From an uncultured Eubacteriales bacterium (lineage in GTDB: Bacteria > Bacillota > Clostridia > Peptostreptococcales > Anaerovoracaceae): a stretch of 43,901 bases of DNA. The DNA is taken from NCBI GenBank assembly GCA_900315555.1, contig OMZN01000044.1, forward strand, positions 1 through 43,901. The letters are read 5' to 3'. A program made the position numbers and the translations under genes. Below the pieces are notes generated by a model, which worked only from the letters and a program-made list of their open reading frames with translations, was not told where the DNA came from and ran no database searches. The number at the start of each line of letters is the position of its first letter. Within the stretch, counting starts at the first letter, position 1. Shown here piece by piece: positions 24,168 through 33,463 of this stretch.

Positions 24168-25403
24168 CTAGTCTTGCTCTCCCTTCCTGATGCAAACAAA
24201 GTCATTTTTCTGCACCGGCTCTGCCACCGGTATGCGAAGCATCTGCTTCGGGTGCGGCGCGGCCACAAGAGGCACTCCCGCCTCATCCGTCATGCCGGAA
24301 AGCATCTGTGTGAAACTCCTTCCGTCCGGCCCGAAAAAGAGGAGTTTATCTCCCTCCACCATCTTGTTCCGTTGTTCCACGAGCGCCGTGCCCATCCCGC
24401 GATCATAGGCCTTGACCACACCGGTGAACGTGTAAGGCCGCCGATACGACGAGGTCTCGTAATTCTGTCCGTCAGATCCCGGATCGCCATAGAAGAATCC
24501 GGTGCTGAATTCTCTGTGGCTGGCGCGCAGCAGCATCTCCCGCCACGCCGGATCCGGCTGCCAATGCTCCGCATCCAAAAGATAGGCATCAAGTGCCTGA
24601 CGGTAGGCGCCCACGACACAGGCGATATAAAACACGCTCTTCATTCTGCCTTCGATCTTGAGAGAAGTAACACCGGCCCGGATCAGATCCGGCAGGTGAT
24701 CCAGCATGCAAAGATCTCTGGCATTGAGGATATAGGTGCCGCGATCATCTTCCTCAATCGGATAATAGATACCCGGCCGCTGTTCCTCTACCAGCGCATA
24801 TTTCCACCGGCAGGGATGAGCACAGGCACCCCGGTTGCTGTCTCTCTGCGCCATAAAGCCGGACAGCAGACAGCGCCCCGAATAGGAAATGCACATAGCA
24901 CCATGCACAAAGGCCTCCAGCTCCAGCTCCCGGGGCAGCCTGCGGCGGATCTCCGCAATCTCGGGCAGCGAAAGTTCGCGCGCCAGCACGAGCCGGGAAA
25001 TACCCTGCCGCTGCCAGAACCGGGCGGTTCTGTAGTTTGTCATGTTAGCCTGCGTTGAAAGATGAATGGACGCCTCCGGCAGCAGCTCCCGCACCATATC
25101 CACCGTGCCCGGATCCGACACCAAAAAAGCATCCAGCCCGAAGTCCCTGATCTTTCGCAGGTACGCTTCCATGGGCTCAATATCCTCATTGTGCGGGAAG
25201 ATATTGAATGTCAGATAGCACTTCCTGCCCCGTTCGTGGGCATAGTCGATTCCCTCGCGCATGTCTTCCAGAGAAAAATTTCCTGCGCCGGCGCGCAGGC
25301 CGAAGTGCTCCCCACCGAAGTAAACCGCATCCGCACCGTAATCGACTGCAATTTTCAGTTTTTCAAGATCGCCGGCAGGCGCGAGCAGTTCGATGTCCAT
25401 CAT
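24168..25403 (-). CDS. U32-family protein, TrhP/RlhA-like RNA hydroxylation factor
   Basis: A 411-residue peptidase-U32-family protein. The N-terminus IELLAPAGDLEKLKIAVDYG and GADAVYFGGEHFGLRAGAGN are typical, and the four-cysteine metal-site region (YSGRCLLSGF, RGACAHPCRWKY) is intact. Members such as TrhP and RlhA hydroxylate RNA (tRNA U34 ho5U or 23S rRNA) using prephenate-derived chemistry and iron-sulfur centres, rather than cleaving protein. Length and context (with mtaB, another tRNA modifier) favour TrhP. The ATG at 25403 overlaps the mltG stop (ATGA); a second ATG follows immediately, and GGGAG serves both. Confidence 0.93.
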   Translation of the reverse strand: MMDIELLAPAGDLEKLKIAVDYGADAVYFGGEHFGLRAGAGNFSLEDMREGIDYAHERGRKCYLTFNIFPHNEDIEPMEAYLRKIRDFGLDAFLVSDPGTVDMVRELLPEASIHLSTQANMTNYRTARFWQRQGISRLVLARELSLPEIAEIRRRLPRELELEAFVHGAMCISYSGRCLLSGFMAQRDSNRGACAHPCRWKYALVEEQRPGIYYPIEEDDRGTYILNARDLCMLDHLPDLIRAGVTSLKIEGRMKSVFYIACVVGAYRQALDAYLLDAEHWQPDPAWREMLLRASHREFSTGFFYGDPGSDGQNYETSSYRRPYTFTGVVKAYDRGMGTALVEQRNKMVEGDKLLFFGPDGRSFTQMLSGMTDEAGVPLVAAPHPKQMLRIPVAEPVQKNDFVCIRKGEQD

Positions 25404-26515
25404 TTTGCTCCCGGATGTTCCTTGATATATTTTTCGTAGGCTTTATCGAAGGCCTTCTTGTCTTTGCTGAAGGCCTTATAGGTCTTGGAGAACACATTGG
25501 TGCCATCCATCTTCGGACTGGCTACAAAGTAGAGGTAACCGGTATCAGCAGGAGAAAGGGCAGCCTTGATGGCAGTCAGCCCCGGTGAACAGATCGGTCC
25601 CGGCGGCAGTCCCGTATTTTTGTAAGGATTGTAATCGGAATCCACCGCTATGTCGCTGTAGGTGGCACGGATCTTATCTTCCTTATGAATATAGGAGACG
25701 ATCGAGTCCATTTGCAGCGGCATGCCCTTCTGCATCCTGTTGTCGATAACACTCGACACCTTGCGCATATCCTCCTTCGTGCTGGCTTCCTTCTGGATGA
25801 TGGAAGCCTTGATCACGATTTTGTAAAAACTCTGTCCCTGTTTCTTTGCTTGGACTGCATATTTCTGGTAGACTTCCTCATCAAAACGATGCAGCATCCG
25901 ATTCACCACGTCATGTGCCGTGGCGTTCAGATCGACGCTGTAGGTATCCGGATAGAGCAGGCCTTCCAGCCGTTCCGTTCCGGAAGGCAGCCGCGCCGTG
26001 ACGAAATCGTAGTGGAAGCTTCCTTTTTCGATCTCCTTGTAAAAGGCCGCCTTGGTGCAGACGCCGTCCTTCTCGAGCTGCTCGGCCAGCTTGTAGATGG
26101 GTTCACCCTCCTCCAGCGTAAACGTATGGCTGGCGGTCTTGCCCTCGGCAATCGTACGGATAATGCCGCGCGTGCTCTGCGACTTGGTCAGAAGGTAGCT
26201 TCCGGCCTGGAACTTGGCAGCACTGCCGGTCAGGCGCGCCTGCAGCATGAAAACCGTCTCCGAGCGAATCAAGGATTTATCCTTGAGCGTTGATGCAATC
26301 GTTTTGGCCGAGCTTCCGGCAGGAATTTCCACCAGGACAGACTTGCCTTTGGCGCCGCCTACAGGCCGCCCCATCACCCACAGACCGGTCAGTACGATCA
26401 GGCAGGCCAAAATGACAGCCACCGCAATACGAACACCGGCACGATGTTGTTTCTTTTGTTCTCGTTTCATCAATCTGTTACTAACAGACGGATGCCGCCG
26501 CACGGGCACGGGCAT
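25400..26515 (-). CDS. mltG: Endolytic murein transglycosylase MltG (YceG)
   Basis: A 371-residue single-pass membrane enzyme that cuts nascent glycan strands and limits their length during peptidoglycan synthesis. A short cytoplasmic start is followed by a membrane segment at about 29-48, a LysM-like part (VEIPAGSSAKTIASTLKDKS) and the YceG catalytic domain. That domain contains ASIIQKEASTKEDMRKV with the catalytic glutamate and GLPPGPICSPG. The start is uncertain: the ATG at 26515 has AAGGA only 3 bases away and lies in a hairpin; the ATG at 26470 (MKREQKK) overlaps the stop of a leader ORF (TGATG). It follows efp by 48 bases. Confidence 0.93.
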   Translation of the reverse strand: MPVPVRRHPSVSNRLMKREQKKQHRAGVRIAVAVILACLIVLTGLWVMGRPVGGAKGKSVLVEIPAGSSAKTIASTLKDKSLIRSETVFMLQARLTGSAAKFQAGSYLLTKSQSTRGIIRTIAEGKTASHTFTLEEGEPIYKLAEQLEKDGVCTKAAFYKEIEKGSFHYDFVTARLPSGTERLEGLLYPDTYSVDLNATAHDVVNRMLHRFDEEVYQKYAVQAKKQGQSFYKIVIKASIIQKEASTKEDMRKVSSVIDNRMQKGMPLQMDSIVSYIHKEDKIRATYSDIAVDSDYNPYKNTGLPPGPICSPGLTAIKAALSPADTGYLYFVASPKMDGTNVFSKTYKAFSKDKKAFDKAYEKYIKEHPGAK

Positions 26516-26538
26516 CCGTCCTTCATCATCGTCATCAT
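26470..26538 (-). CDS. Possible 22-codon leader ORF coupled to mltG
   Basis: An ATG-ATG start at 26538/26535 lies behind GAAGG, in a different frame from mltG. The predicted peptide contains CPCPCGG. Its stop overlaps the ATG at 26470 as TGATG, a common stop-start coupling arrangement. It may simply be an overlap effect; there is no homology evidence. Confidence 0.25.
   Translation of the reverse strand: MMTMMKDGCPCPCGGIRLLVTD
26475..26520 (-). promoter_or_regulatory. Double hairpin covering the mltG start
   Basis: GACGGATGCC (26520-26511) pairs perfectly with GGCATCCGTC (26496-26487), a 10-bp stem that contains the ATG at 26515. The adjacent palindrome CTGTTACTAACAG (26475-26487) follows directly. 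No T-run follows, so translational control is likelier than termination. Confidence 0.45.
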
Positions 26539-26563
26539 AGGCCTTCTTCGGCTTTCGGCATTC

Positions 26564-27124
26564 CTATTTGGAACGGCCGAGGTATTCACCGGAGCGGGTA
26601 TCGATCTGAATCACTTCACCCTCTTCGATGAAAATGGGCACCTGGATCACAGCGCCGGTCTCCACGGTCGCGGCCTTGGTTACGTTGGTGGCTGTATCGC
26701 CCTTGACGCCCGGCTCCGTCTCGATAACCTTCAGGTCCACAAAGTTCGGTGCCTCCACAAGGAAGGGCGCATCATTGTAGAATTTGATGGTTGCCTCATC
26801 GTTCTCGCGCAGATATTTGATGGCATCTTCCACCATCTCAGCGCTGATAGGGATCTGTTCATAGGTCTGATCATCCATGAAGTAGTACAGTTCGCCATCG
26901 GTGTAGAGGTACTGCATCTTCCTGGTCTCGATGTGCGCCTGATTAAACTTCTGATCCGGATTGAAGGCTTCCTCTCTGGTGGCGCCGGTCAGAATGTTTC
27001 TGTACTTGGTTCTGACAAAAGCCGCACCTTTGCCCGGCTTAACGTGCTGAAAGTCCAACACTACATGAGGCTCCCCATTGAGTTCGAAGGTCATGCCTTT
27101 TCTGAAATCACCTGCATAAATCAT
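26564..27124 (-). CDS. efp: Translation elongation factor P
   Basis: A 186-residue three-domain factor that relieves ribosome stalling at proline runs. The loop reaching the peptidyl-transferase centre is PGKGAAF with K32 at its tip; Lys here is the residue modified in lysine-type EF-P. The C-terminal domains show [16 protein letters not shown] and [24 protein letters not shown] lies 8 bases before the ATG, and a good promoter lies upstream. Confidence 0.98.
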   Translation of the reverse strand: MIYAGDFRKGMTFELNGEPHVVLDFQHVKPGKGAAFVRTKYRNILTGATREEAFNPDQKFNQAHIETRKMQYLYTDGELYYFMDDQTYEQIPISAEMVEDAIKYLRENDEATIKFYNDAPFLVEAPNFVDLKVIETEPGVKGDTATNVTKAATVETGAVIQVPIFIEEGEVIQIDTRSGEYLGRSK

Positions 27125-27193
27125 TTTCCATTCTCCATTCTCTATCCATCAGCGTCGTTTCCTCGAAACGTTTTTCGCGTTCATTCGATACAT

Positions 27194-27221
27194 ATTATAG
27201 CAAAACCATGCGCTATTGCAA
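27194..27221 (-). promoter_or_regulatory. Promoter of efp-mltG operon
   Basis: TTGCAA (27221-27216), 16 bases, then TATAAT (27199-27194) preceded by TGC, an extended -10. Start near 27187 gives a leader of about 60 bases. The 95 bases upstream are GC-rich with short stems (for example GGCAGG/CCTGCC near 27288-27308) but no T-run. Confidence 0.7.
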
Positions 27222-27315
27222 GCATGCGCCCGCTGAAAGCGGCGCCGCACCGCACCGCTGCACGGGCGCAGGTCTTTGACCACACGCAGGCAGGAGCCGG
27301 CAGCCTGCCAAAAGC

Positions 27316-27648
27316 TTATTGGTCAAAGGACATCAGATCGCCCAGGATTTTGTAAACGTCCTGCATCATGACCCCAAACCGCATCTCACACTGAAGATAT
27401 TCTGCAGCGGAGGGATCCTGCATGACGACGGCATACAGATCCGAAACTGCCTGCATGGCTTCCTGCGCCACCTGCTCTCCCATCATCTGCTTGGCCTGCA
27501 CAGCGATCTGCTTTTGGCGGAAGTCCTCCACCATCTGCTTCACCTTGGGATTCTGCTCCATCTTTTGCTGTGCCGCCTTCATCTGACGATATTCTTCCGA
27601 TTCCTTGATAGCCTGCTCCAGATTGTGCGCCTCTTCGTATACGTTCAT
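27316..27648 (-). CDS. YlbF-family protein
   Basis: A 110-residue all-helical, Gln/Met-rich protein (AAQQKMEQNPKVKQMVEDFR) of the YlbF/YmcA family. In Bacillus, YlbF, YmcA and YaaT form an iron-sulfur complex that stimulates RNase Y, which affects competence, biofilm and sporulation. Only one paralogue is in this window. GAGGTG lies 4 bases before the ATG. It follows RNase J by 23 bases, consistent with a link to RNA decay. Confidence 0.88.
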   Translation of the reverse strand: MNVYEEAHNLEQAIKESEEYRQMKAAQQKMEQNPKVKQMVEDFRQKQIAVQAKQMMGEQVAQEAMQAVSDLYAVVMQDPSAAEYLQCEMRFGVMMQDVYKILGDLMSFDQ

Positions 27649-27671
27649 CGTTCACCTCGCGCCCGCATCGC

Positions 27672-29375
27672 TTATACTTCCATGAAGATAGGCAGGATGA
27701 CCGGGCTCCTTTCTGTTCTGCTGTAGATAAAGCTTCTCAGGTCGTCCCGCACGGCAGCCTTCATCTCGTTCCAGTCAGTATGGCCGGTGGAAATGCTGCG
27801 ATTCAGCGCCCGGCGGGCAACCTTCTGCGCCTGTTCAATCAAATCCTCGTTCTCCCGAACATAGACAAATCCCCGGGAAATGATATCCGGTCCGGAGAGC
27901 ACGCGCTTGCCGGACTTGTCAACGCTGGCCACGACGACGATCAGACCCGACTCCGAAAGCAGATGACGGTCGCGCATAACCACGCTCCCCACATCGCCGA
28001 CACCAAGGCCGTCAACCATGATGCCCTCCGCCGAAGTGAATTCGTGAATGTGGCGGGCCGAGCGCTTGGTCAGCTCCAGGCAGTCGCCGTTCTCCAGCAG
28101 GAAAATCCTGTTTTCAGGCATTCCAAGGCCCCTTGCAATATCAGCGTGTGCTACAAGGTGACGGAATTCACCATGTACCGGCATGAAATACTTTGGCTTG
28201 ATCAGGGAATGAATCAGCTTGAGTTCCTCTGCACAGGCATGCCCTGAAACATGCGTCTCGGCGATGTCAGAATAGATCACCTGCGCGCCCTTTTCAATAA
28301 GGCGGTTGACTACATTCGCCACCAGCTTTTCATTGCCCGGGATTGGATTCGATGAGAGGACGATCTGATCGCCTCTCTTGATCTGCACCGCTTTATGATC
28401 GTTGGTCGCCATCCTGGCCAGTGCGCTCATCGGCTCGCCCTGGCTCCCTGTCGTGATGATCACCAGCTTGTTGTCAGGGATTCCCTTTGTCTTGTTGATA
28501 TCCACCAGCGTATTCTTTGGAATCCTGAGGTAGCCTAAATCCACGGCCAGACCGACCACCTTGATCATGCTGCGGCCGGAGACAGCCACCTTGCGGCCGT
28601 TAGCCACCGCATTATCGATAATCTTCTGGATACGGTGCACATTGGAAGAAAAGGTGGCGATGATCATCCGGCTGTCTGATTTGCGGATGATATCTCCCAG
28701 CGTTTCTCCCACTACCTTTTCCGACTTCGTGTACCCCTGACGGATGGCATTGGTGGAATCTGCCATCATCAGCAGAACGCCTTCTCTGCCGATCTCCGCC
28801 AGCTTGCCCAGATCAATAGGCTCGCCGTCCACTGGCGTATAATCGATCTTGAAATCACCGGTATGGAAAATCTTTCCCACCGGCGTATCGATGCAGTAGC
28901 AGACCGAGTCAGCGATGGAATGCGTGGTGCGTATCGCCTGCACCGTAAACTTGCCGGCCTTCATTTTCCTGCCGGCATTGAACTTGATCAGATTGCCGCG
29001 AAGGCCGTGTTCCTCCAGCTTCGTCTGGATCAAACCCAGCGGCAGCGGAGTCCCGTAGATAGGGGCATGGAACTTTTCAACGAAGTATGGCACCGCACCG
29101 ATATGATCCTCATGACCGTGGGTGATGAAGACACCGCGCAGCTTCTTTCCGCTCTTGGCAATGTAGTCAAAGTCCGGAATGACCACATCGATGCCGTACA
29201 TCTCCACCTCCGGGAAGGACATGCCGCAGTCAATGATGATCATCTCATCGCCGTACTCGATGCAGGTCATGTTCTTGCCGATCTCATGGAGTCCGCCCAA
29301 GGGGACGATACGCAGCTTCTGCTGCTCTCTTCTCCCGCCGGATCTGTTCTTTCTTGTCTTTTCTGTTTCACTCAT
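27672..29375 (-). CDS. rnjA: Ribonuclease J
   Basis: A 567-residue metallo-beta-lactamase/beta-CASP ribonuclease with 5'-to-3' exonuclease and endonuclease activity in mRNA decay and rRNA maturation. A basic N-terminal extension of about 20 residues precedes the core. The metal motif is HGHEDH (H86, H88, D90, H91), with TGDFKIDYTP, the beta-CASP region (ADSTNAIRQGYTKSE), and HVSGHACAEELK then MPVHGEFRHL further on. The C-terminal domain is complete. CAGG lies about 8 bases before the ATG. Only one RNase J is seen here, so J1 versus J2 cannot be decided. Confidence 0.95.
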   Translation of the reverse strand: MSETEKTRKNRSGGRREQQKLRIVPLGGLHEIGKNMTCIEYGDEMIIIDCGMSFPEVEMYGIDVVIPDFDYIAKSGKKLRGVFITHGHEDHIGAVPYFVEKFHAPIYGTPLPLGLIQTKLEEHGLRGNLIKFNAGRKMKAGKFTVQAIRTTHSIADSVCYCIDTPVGKIFHTGDFKIDYTPVDGEPIDLGKLAEIGREGVLLMMADSTNAIRQGYTKSEKVVGETLGDIIRKSDSRMIIATFSSNVHRIQKIIDNAVANGRKVAVSGRSMIKVVGLAVDLGYLRIPKNTLVDINKTKGIPDNKLVIITTGSQGEPMSALARMATNDHKAVQIKRGDQIVLSSNPIPGNEKLVANVVNRLIEKGAQVIYSDIAETHVSGHACAEELKLIHSLIKPKYFMPVHGEFRHLVAHADIARGLGMPENRIFLLENGDCLELTKRSARHIHEFTSAEGIMVDGLGVGDVGSVVMRDRHLLSESGLIVVVASVDKSGKRVLSGPDIISRGFVYVRENEDLIEQAQKVARRALNRSISTGHTDWNEMKAAVRDDLRSFIYSRTERSPVILPIFMEV

Positions 29376-29408
29376 AAATCAACCTGCTGCAGCTCGTTGA
29401 CCCCTCGG

Positions 29409-31904
29409 TTATTTTGCAACAATGTTAACCAGCCTGCCGGGGACAGCGATCACCTTGATGATCTTCTTTCCCTCAGTCAGTGCCTGTATCTTCTCCGAGG
29501 CCAGAGCCGCTTTCTCCATTTCTTCCTTTCCAGCTCCGTTTTGGATGGCGATCTTGTCCTTGACTTTGCCATTGAGCTGCAGGACAATCTCCACCGTGTC
29601 CTTCACCAGAGCTTTTTCATCATAAGAAGGCCATTTTTCCTCATGAACCGACGTGGTTCCGCCCAGATGCTCCCACATTTCTTCGGTGATGTGGGGTACG
29701 AAAGGCGCCAGGATCACCACCAGCTTTTTGATGGTTTCCCGCAGCAGAGGAACATTGACCTCTCCGTCTTTGTATTTATAAATTTCGTTAACCAGCTCCA
29801 TGATGGAACTAATCGCCGTATTGAAGTTAAATCTGTCACCGATATCCTCGGTTACCTTCTTGATCGTGGTGTGCAGCACATAGCGCAGCGCCTTATCCTC
29901 CGCAGAAAGTGCTTTCTGCTCTCCGCCTTCGGTGCCGTATTTCTCCACGAATTCATAAACCAAGCGATAGACACGCCCCAGGAAGCGGAAGCTGCCTTCC
30001 ACGCCCTGATCCGACCACTCCAGCTCACGTTCCGGGGGCGCCGCGAACAGGATAAAGAGTCTGGCGGTATCCGCACCGTATTTCTTGACGATTTCCTCAG
30101 GAGAGACCACATTGCCTATGGACTTGCTCATTTTGCCGACGATATAGTTTCCTTTGTCATCGGTGTATCCCTTGAGGACCATGCCCTGCGTCAGCAGATT
30201 CTGGAAGGGTTCCTCAGTGTTAACAAGTCCCAGATCATAAAGCACCATCTGGAAGAACCGCGCATACATCAGGTGCAGGATGGCATGTTCCACACCGCCG
30301 ATGTACTGATCCACATTCATCCAGTAATCCGTCTTCTTCTTGTCCCAGGCTGCCTTCTCGTTTCTCGCATCGCAGTACCGCAGGAAATACCAGGAGGAAT
30401 CCAAAAAGGTATCCATGGTATCCATTTCGCGTCTGGCCGGCCGGCCGCACTTAGGACATGTGCAGCTGCCAAAGGTCTTGCTGGTCGTCAGCGGCGACTC
30501 GCCCTTGCCCGTGAAGGTGACATCCTTGGGCAGCAGTACGGGAAGATTTTCTTCCTTCTCGGGCACCCAGCCGCAGTGCTCGCAGTAGATCATCGGAATC
30601 GGTGTACCCCAGTAGCGCTGCCTGGAGATCAGCCAGTCACGCAGCTTATAGTTGGTGGTCTTCCTGCCGATGCCCTTTTTCTCCAGCAAATCGATGATTT
30701 TATCCAGTGCCTCACGGTTGGGCATGCCGGTAAATTCACCCGAATTGATCATCTTGCCGTCAGAGATGAAAGCCGCCTTCAGATTATTAACATCCACATC
30801 CGGATCATCCGTATCCAGTACAGGGATGATGTCACAGCCGAATTTCTTTGCGAAATCAAAGTCTCGCTGGTCATGCGCCGGCACCGCCATGATGGCACCC
30901 GTGCCATAACCCATCAGAACATAGTCGGAGATAAAGATGGGAATCTTCTTTCCTGTCAGTGGATTTTCGCAATAGCGCCCGATAAAGACGCCTGTTTTTT
31001 CATTGCTCGTGGAAGTCCGCTCAATGTCGGACATATGCTGTACCTTTTCCTGGTAGGCGGCAACGTCCTTTTCAAGGCCGCTTCCTTTAACCAGCTCGTC
31101 GATGTAAGGATGCTCCGGCGACATAACCATGTAGGTTACACCATATAAGGTGTCAGCTCTGGTCGTAAAGATGTCCAGTACCTTGTCCGAATCCACGATG
31201 GGGAAGGAAATCTGCGCACCGTAGCTTCTGCCGATCCAGTTTTTCTGCATCGTCTTGACCTTTTCCGGCCAGCCGGGCAGCTTGTCCAGATTGGAAAGCA
31301 GCCGGTCCGCATAGTCCGTAATCTTGAAGTACCACTGGGAAAGATTCTTCTTGCCTACCGGCGTTCCGCAGCGCTCACACTTGCCGTCCACGACCTGTTC
31401 GTTGGCCAGCACCGTCTTGCAGCTGGGGCACCAGTTGACCGGGTTATCCTTCTTGTAGGCCAGCCCTTTTTTGTAAAACTGGATGAAGATCCACTGCATC
31501 CACTTGTAGTAATCCGGCTTGCAGGTGGCCACCATACGATCCCAGTCATAGGAGAGCCCCAGCTCCTTGAGCTGTCTGGTCATCTCATCCATGTTCTCAT
31601 AGGTCCATTTGGCCGGCTCCACACCGTGCTTGATGGCAGCATTCTCCGCAGGAAGTCCGAAAGAATCATAGCCCATGGGGTGCAGGACATTGAAGCCCTG
31701 CATTTTCTTGAACCTGGCTACCACATCGCCAATGGAGTAGTTTCTGACGTGCCCCATGTGCAGCTTGCCCGAAGGATAGGGAAACATCTCAAGCACATAG
31801 TACTTTTTCTGGTTCTCATCCTCGGTCACCTTGAAGGCGTCTGTCTCTTCCCATTTTGTCTGCCACTTTTTTTCAATCTTCGCGAAGTCGTATCTTTCTT
31901 TCAT
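29409..31904 (-). CDS. leuS: Leucyl-tRNA synthetase
   Basis: An 831-residue class I synthetase that charges tRNA-Leu. HIGH is present as HMGH (49-52), and KMSKS in [16 protein letters not shown]. An editing (CP1) domain contains [19 protein letters not shown] and [15 protein letters not shown]. Zinc-type CPSC/CERC (about 165-185) and [10 protein letters not shown] pairs lie near the insertions. I chose the ATG at 31904; the frame extends 16 codons further without a better site. It follows rsfS by 31 bases. No T-box leader is seen. Confidence 0.98.
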   Translation of the reverse strand: MKERYDFAKIEKKWQTKWEETDAFKVTEDENQKKYYVLEMFPYPSGKLHMGHVRNYSIGDVVARFKKMQGFNVLHPMGYDSFGLPAENAAIKHGVEPAKWTYENMDEMTRQLKELGLSYDWDRMVATCKPDYYKWMQWIFIQFYKKGLAYKKDNPVNWCPSCKTVLANEQVVDGKCERCGTPVGKKNLSQWYFKITDYADRLLSNLDKLPGWPEKVKTMQKNWIGRSYGAQISFPIVDSDKVLDIFTTRADTLYGVTYMVMSPEHPYIDELVKGSGLEKDVAAYQEKVQHMSDIERTSTSNEKTGVFIGRYCENPLTGKKIPIFISDYVLMGYGTGAIMAVPAHDQRDFDFAKKFGCDIIPVLDTDDPDVDVNNLKAAFISDGKMINSGEFTGMPNREALDKIIDLLEKKGIGRKTTNYKLRDWLISRQRYWGTPIPMIYCEHCGWVPEKEENLPVLLPKDVTFTGKGESPLTTSKTFGSCTCPKCGRPARREMDTMDTFLDSSWYFLRYCDARNEKAAWDKKKTDYWMNVDQYIGGVEHAILHLMYARFFQMVLYDLGLVNTEEPFQNLLTQGMVLKGYTDDKGNYIVGKMSKSIGNVVSPEEIVKKYGADTARLFILFAAPPERELEWSDQGVEGSFRFLGRVYRLVYEFVEKYGTEGGEQKALSAEDKALRYVLHTTIKKVTEDIGDRFNFNTAISSIMELVNEIYKYKDGEVNVPLLRETIKKLVVILAPFVPHITEEMWEHLGGTTSVHEEKWPSYDEKALVKDTVEIVLQLNGKVKDKIAIQNGAGKEEMEKAALASEKIQALTEGKKIIKVIAVPGRLVNIVAK

Positions 31905-31935
31905 TTTCCCGCTTCCTCTTTTCCCTGCTTCCGTT

Positions 31936-32286
31936 TTATTCCATCGCATCAATAGTCAGGCGCTCACAGTCGCCCCAGACGCTTTCGATATTATATCTTG
32001 CCCGCATCTCCGCGGTCATCAGGTTGACAATGATATCACCGTAATCCATTAAAATCCATCCGGATTCTTTCTTTCCTTCAATGCTCTTGACAAGGATGCC
32101 TTCCTTGGCCAGTGTGTCTTCCACCTCTTCAGCCAAAGCACCGATCTGCCGGGCAGATCCGCCGCTTCCAAGAACCATGAAATCCGCGAACGAAGATTTG
32201 GCAGCCACATCAATGACCAGCACATCCTGTCCTTTACGTCTGTCAATGGCCTGCGCCGCCAGCATGGACATTTCTCTCGTGTTCAT
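31936..32286 (-). CDS. rsfS: Ribosomal silencing factor RsfS
   Basis: A 116-residue protein that binds uL14 on the large subunit and blocks subunit joining under starvation. [20 protein letters not shown] and [17 protein letters not shown] are the family hallmarks. GGAGG lies 6 bases before the ATG, which places the start 44 bases inside yqeK. The nadD-yqeK-rsfS order is conserved in Firmicutes. Confidence 0.96.
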   Translation of the reverse strand: MNTREMSMLAAQAIDRRKGQDVLVIDVAAKSSFADFMVLGSGGSARQIGALAEEVEDTLAKEGILVKSIEGKKESGWILMDYGDIIVNLMTAEMRARYNIESVWGDCERLTIDAME

Positions 32287-32866
32287 TTATTTCCTCCTTC
32301 AGACTGTCTCTTGCCCGAACTGTATCCTGATCCACTGCCTCGCCGCCGGCACGGACAAAAGCCAGTGTACTTTCCAGCGAAGCAAGACATGCCCGGTCCA
32401 AATCCTCCTCAGCCAGCTGCCGCAGTGCATCCACGCCGGGGTAATCCCGCGCCGGTTCAATGGCATCAGCCAGATAGACGACCTTTTCCAGCGGGCGCAT
32501 ACCGGCCCGCCCCGTCGTATGATAGGCCACCGCATCCAGGATTTCCCGGTCATGAATACCCCAGTCCGCAGCCAGGGCAGCCGCTGCCACCTTACTGTGT
32601 GCCAGCTTGAGATTCCCTTTGTAACGAGCCGGCAGTCCCAGCCGGTCAACGAGAGCATCTTCCCTCTCCTGCTGACCGTGAAAGCGATACATGTCGTGCA
32701 TCATAGCCGCCAGATCGGCTTTCTCAGGATCGATGCCATACCGCTTAGCCAGATGTGCCGCCGTTTCGCGCACCCGCCGGGTGTGCCCCTGACGCTTGGT
32801 GTCAAGGTTTTCGGCAAGCCAGCACTCAATCTTCTGCTTCAGTTGTTCGATAAAGTCCGTGCTCAT
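32243..32866 (-). CDS. yqeK: HD-domain diadenosine tetraphosphatase YqeK
   Basis: A 207-residue HD-fold hydrolase that splits Ap4A symmetrically to two ADP. The metal ligands appear as H28 (GHTRRVRE) and H57-D58 (MMHDMYRF), and VAYHTTGRAGMRPLEKVVYL, with its HTTGR motif, is characteristic of YqeK. The ATG at 32866 has GGAG 10 bases upstream and lies 41 bases inside nadD. It ends 44 bases inside rsfS, so the three genes are interlocked. Confidence 0.93.
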   Translation of the reverse strand: MSTDFIEQLKQKIECWLAENLDTKRQGHTRRVRETAAHLAKRYGIDPEKADLAAMMHDMYRFHGQQEREDALVDRLGLPARYKGNLKLAHSKVAAAALAADWGIHDREILDAVAYHTTGRAGMRPLEKVVYLADAIEPARDYPGVDALRQLAEEDLDRACLASLESTLAFVRAGGEAVDQDTVRARDSLKEEINEHERNVHAGGAGH

Positions 32867-33461
32867 AAATATACTGCTCCACACTCTTCGGCACCATGCC
32901 GGCAAGAGGCTCCCGCGCGCGGATACGTTGTCTGATTTCCGTAGAGGAAATATCCAGCTCGCGGTTATCGATCACCAGCGTCCTGGTGCCGTAGGTTTTA
33001 CGGAAATACTGCATCTTCTCCGCCAGGCGCTCATCCTCATAGCCGGGGCGCTGTCCGACGATAAAGACAGTGGTGGAGAGAATCTCCGCGCTTTTCCTCC
33101 ACAGTTCCAGATTAAGATAGGTATCCGTACCGGTAATAAAGTACAGCGGATCTTCTTTCCCTTCCGCAGCGTACTCCCTGCGCAAGGCGCGCAGGGTCTC
33201 ATACGTATAGGATACACCTTCACGTTCGATCTCAATCGAAGAGACGCGATAGCAGTCGCCCATCTCCGCCGCAGCCGCCCGCAGCATCGCCACCCGATCT
33301 TCTTCCGAGGCCATATCCCGGGACAGCTTGAAGGGTGAACGCTTGGCCGGGATAAACAGAATCTGATCAAGGGGAACCTGCCGAAAAGCATCTTCTGCCA
33401 GAGAAAGGTGCCCGCAGTGTACCGGATCGAAGGTACCGCCCATAATCCCGATTCCTGCCAT
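32826..33461 (-). CDS. nadD: Nicotinate-nucleotide adenylyltransferase
   Basis: A 211-residue enzyme that makes deamido-NAD from nicotinate mononucleotide and ATP. The nucleotidyltransferase signature GGTFDPVHCGH is at 8-18, and ISSTEIRQRI near the C-terminus is the ATP-binding SSTxxR motif. AAGGA sits 6 bases before the ATG at 33461; the TTG two codons earlier is less likely. It lies 2 bases after the aspS stop. Confidence 0.96.
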   Translation of the reverse strand: MAGIGIMGGTFDPVHCGHLSLAEDAFRQVPLDQILFIPAKRSPFKLSRDMASEEDRVAMLRAAAAEMGDCYRVSSIEIEREGVSYTYETLRALRREYAAEGKEDPLYFITGTDTYLNLELWRKSAEILSTTVFIVGQRPGYEDERLAEKMQYFRKTYGTRTLVIDNRELDISSTEIRQRIRAREPLAGMVPKSVEQYIYEHGLYRTTEAED

Positions 33462-33463
33462 GA

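Noticed and set aside
28863..31148. 761-codon plus-strand ORF opposite RNase J and leuS
   Set aside because: It spans parts of two well-identified minus-strand genes and has no domain-like sequence.
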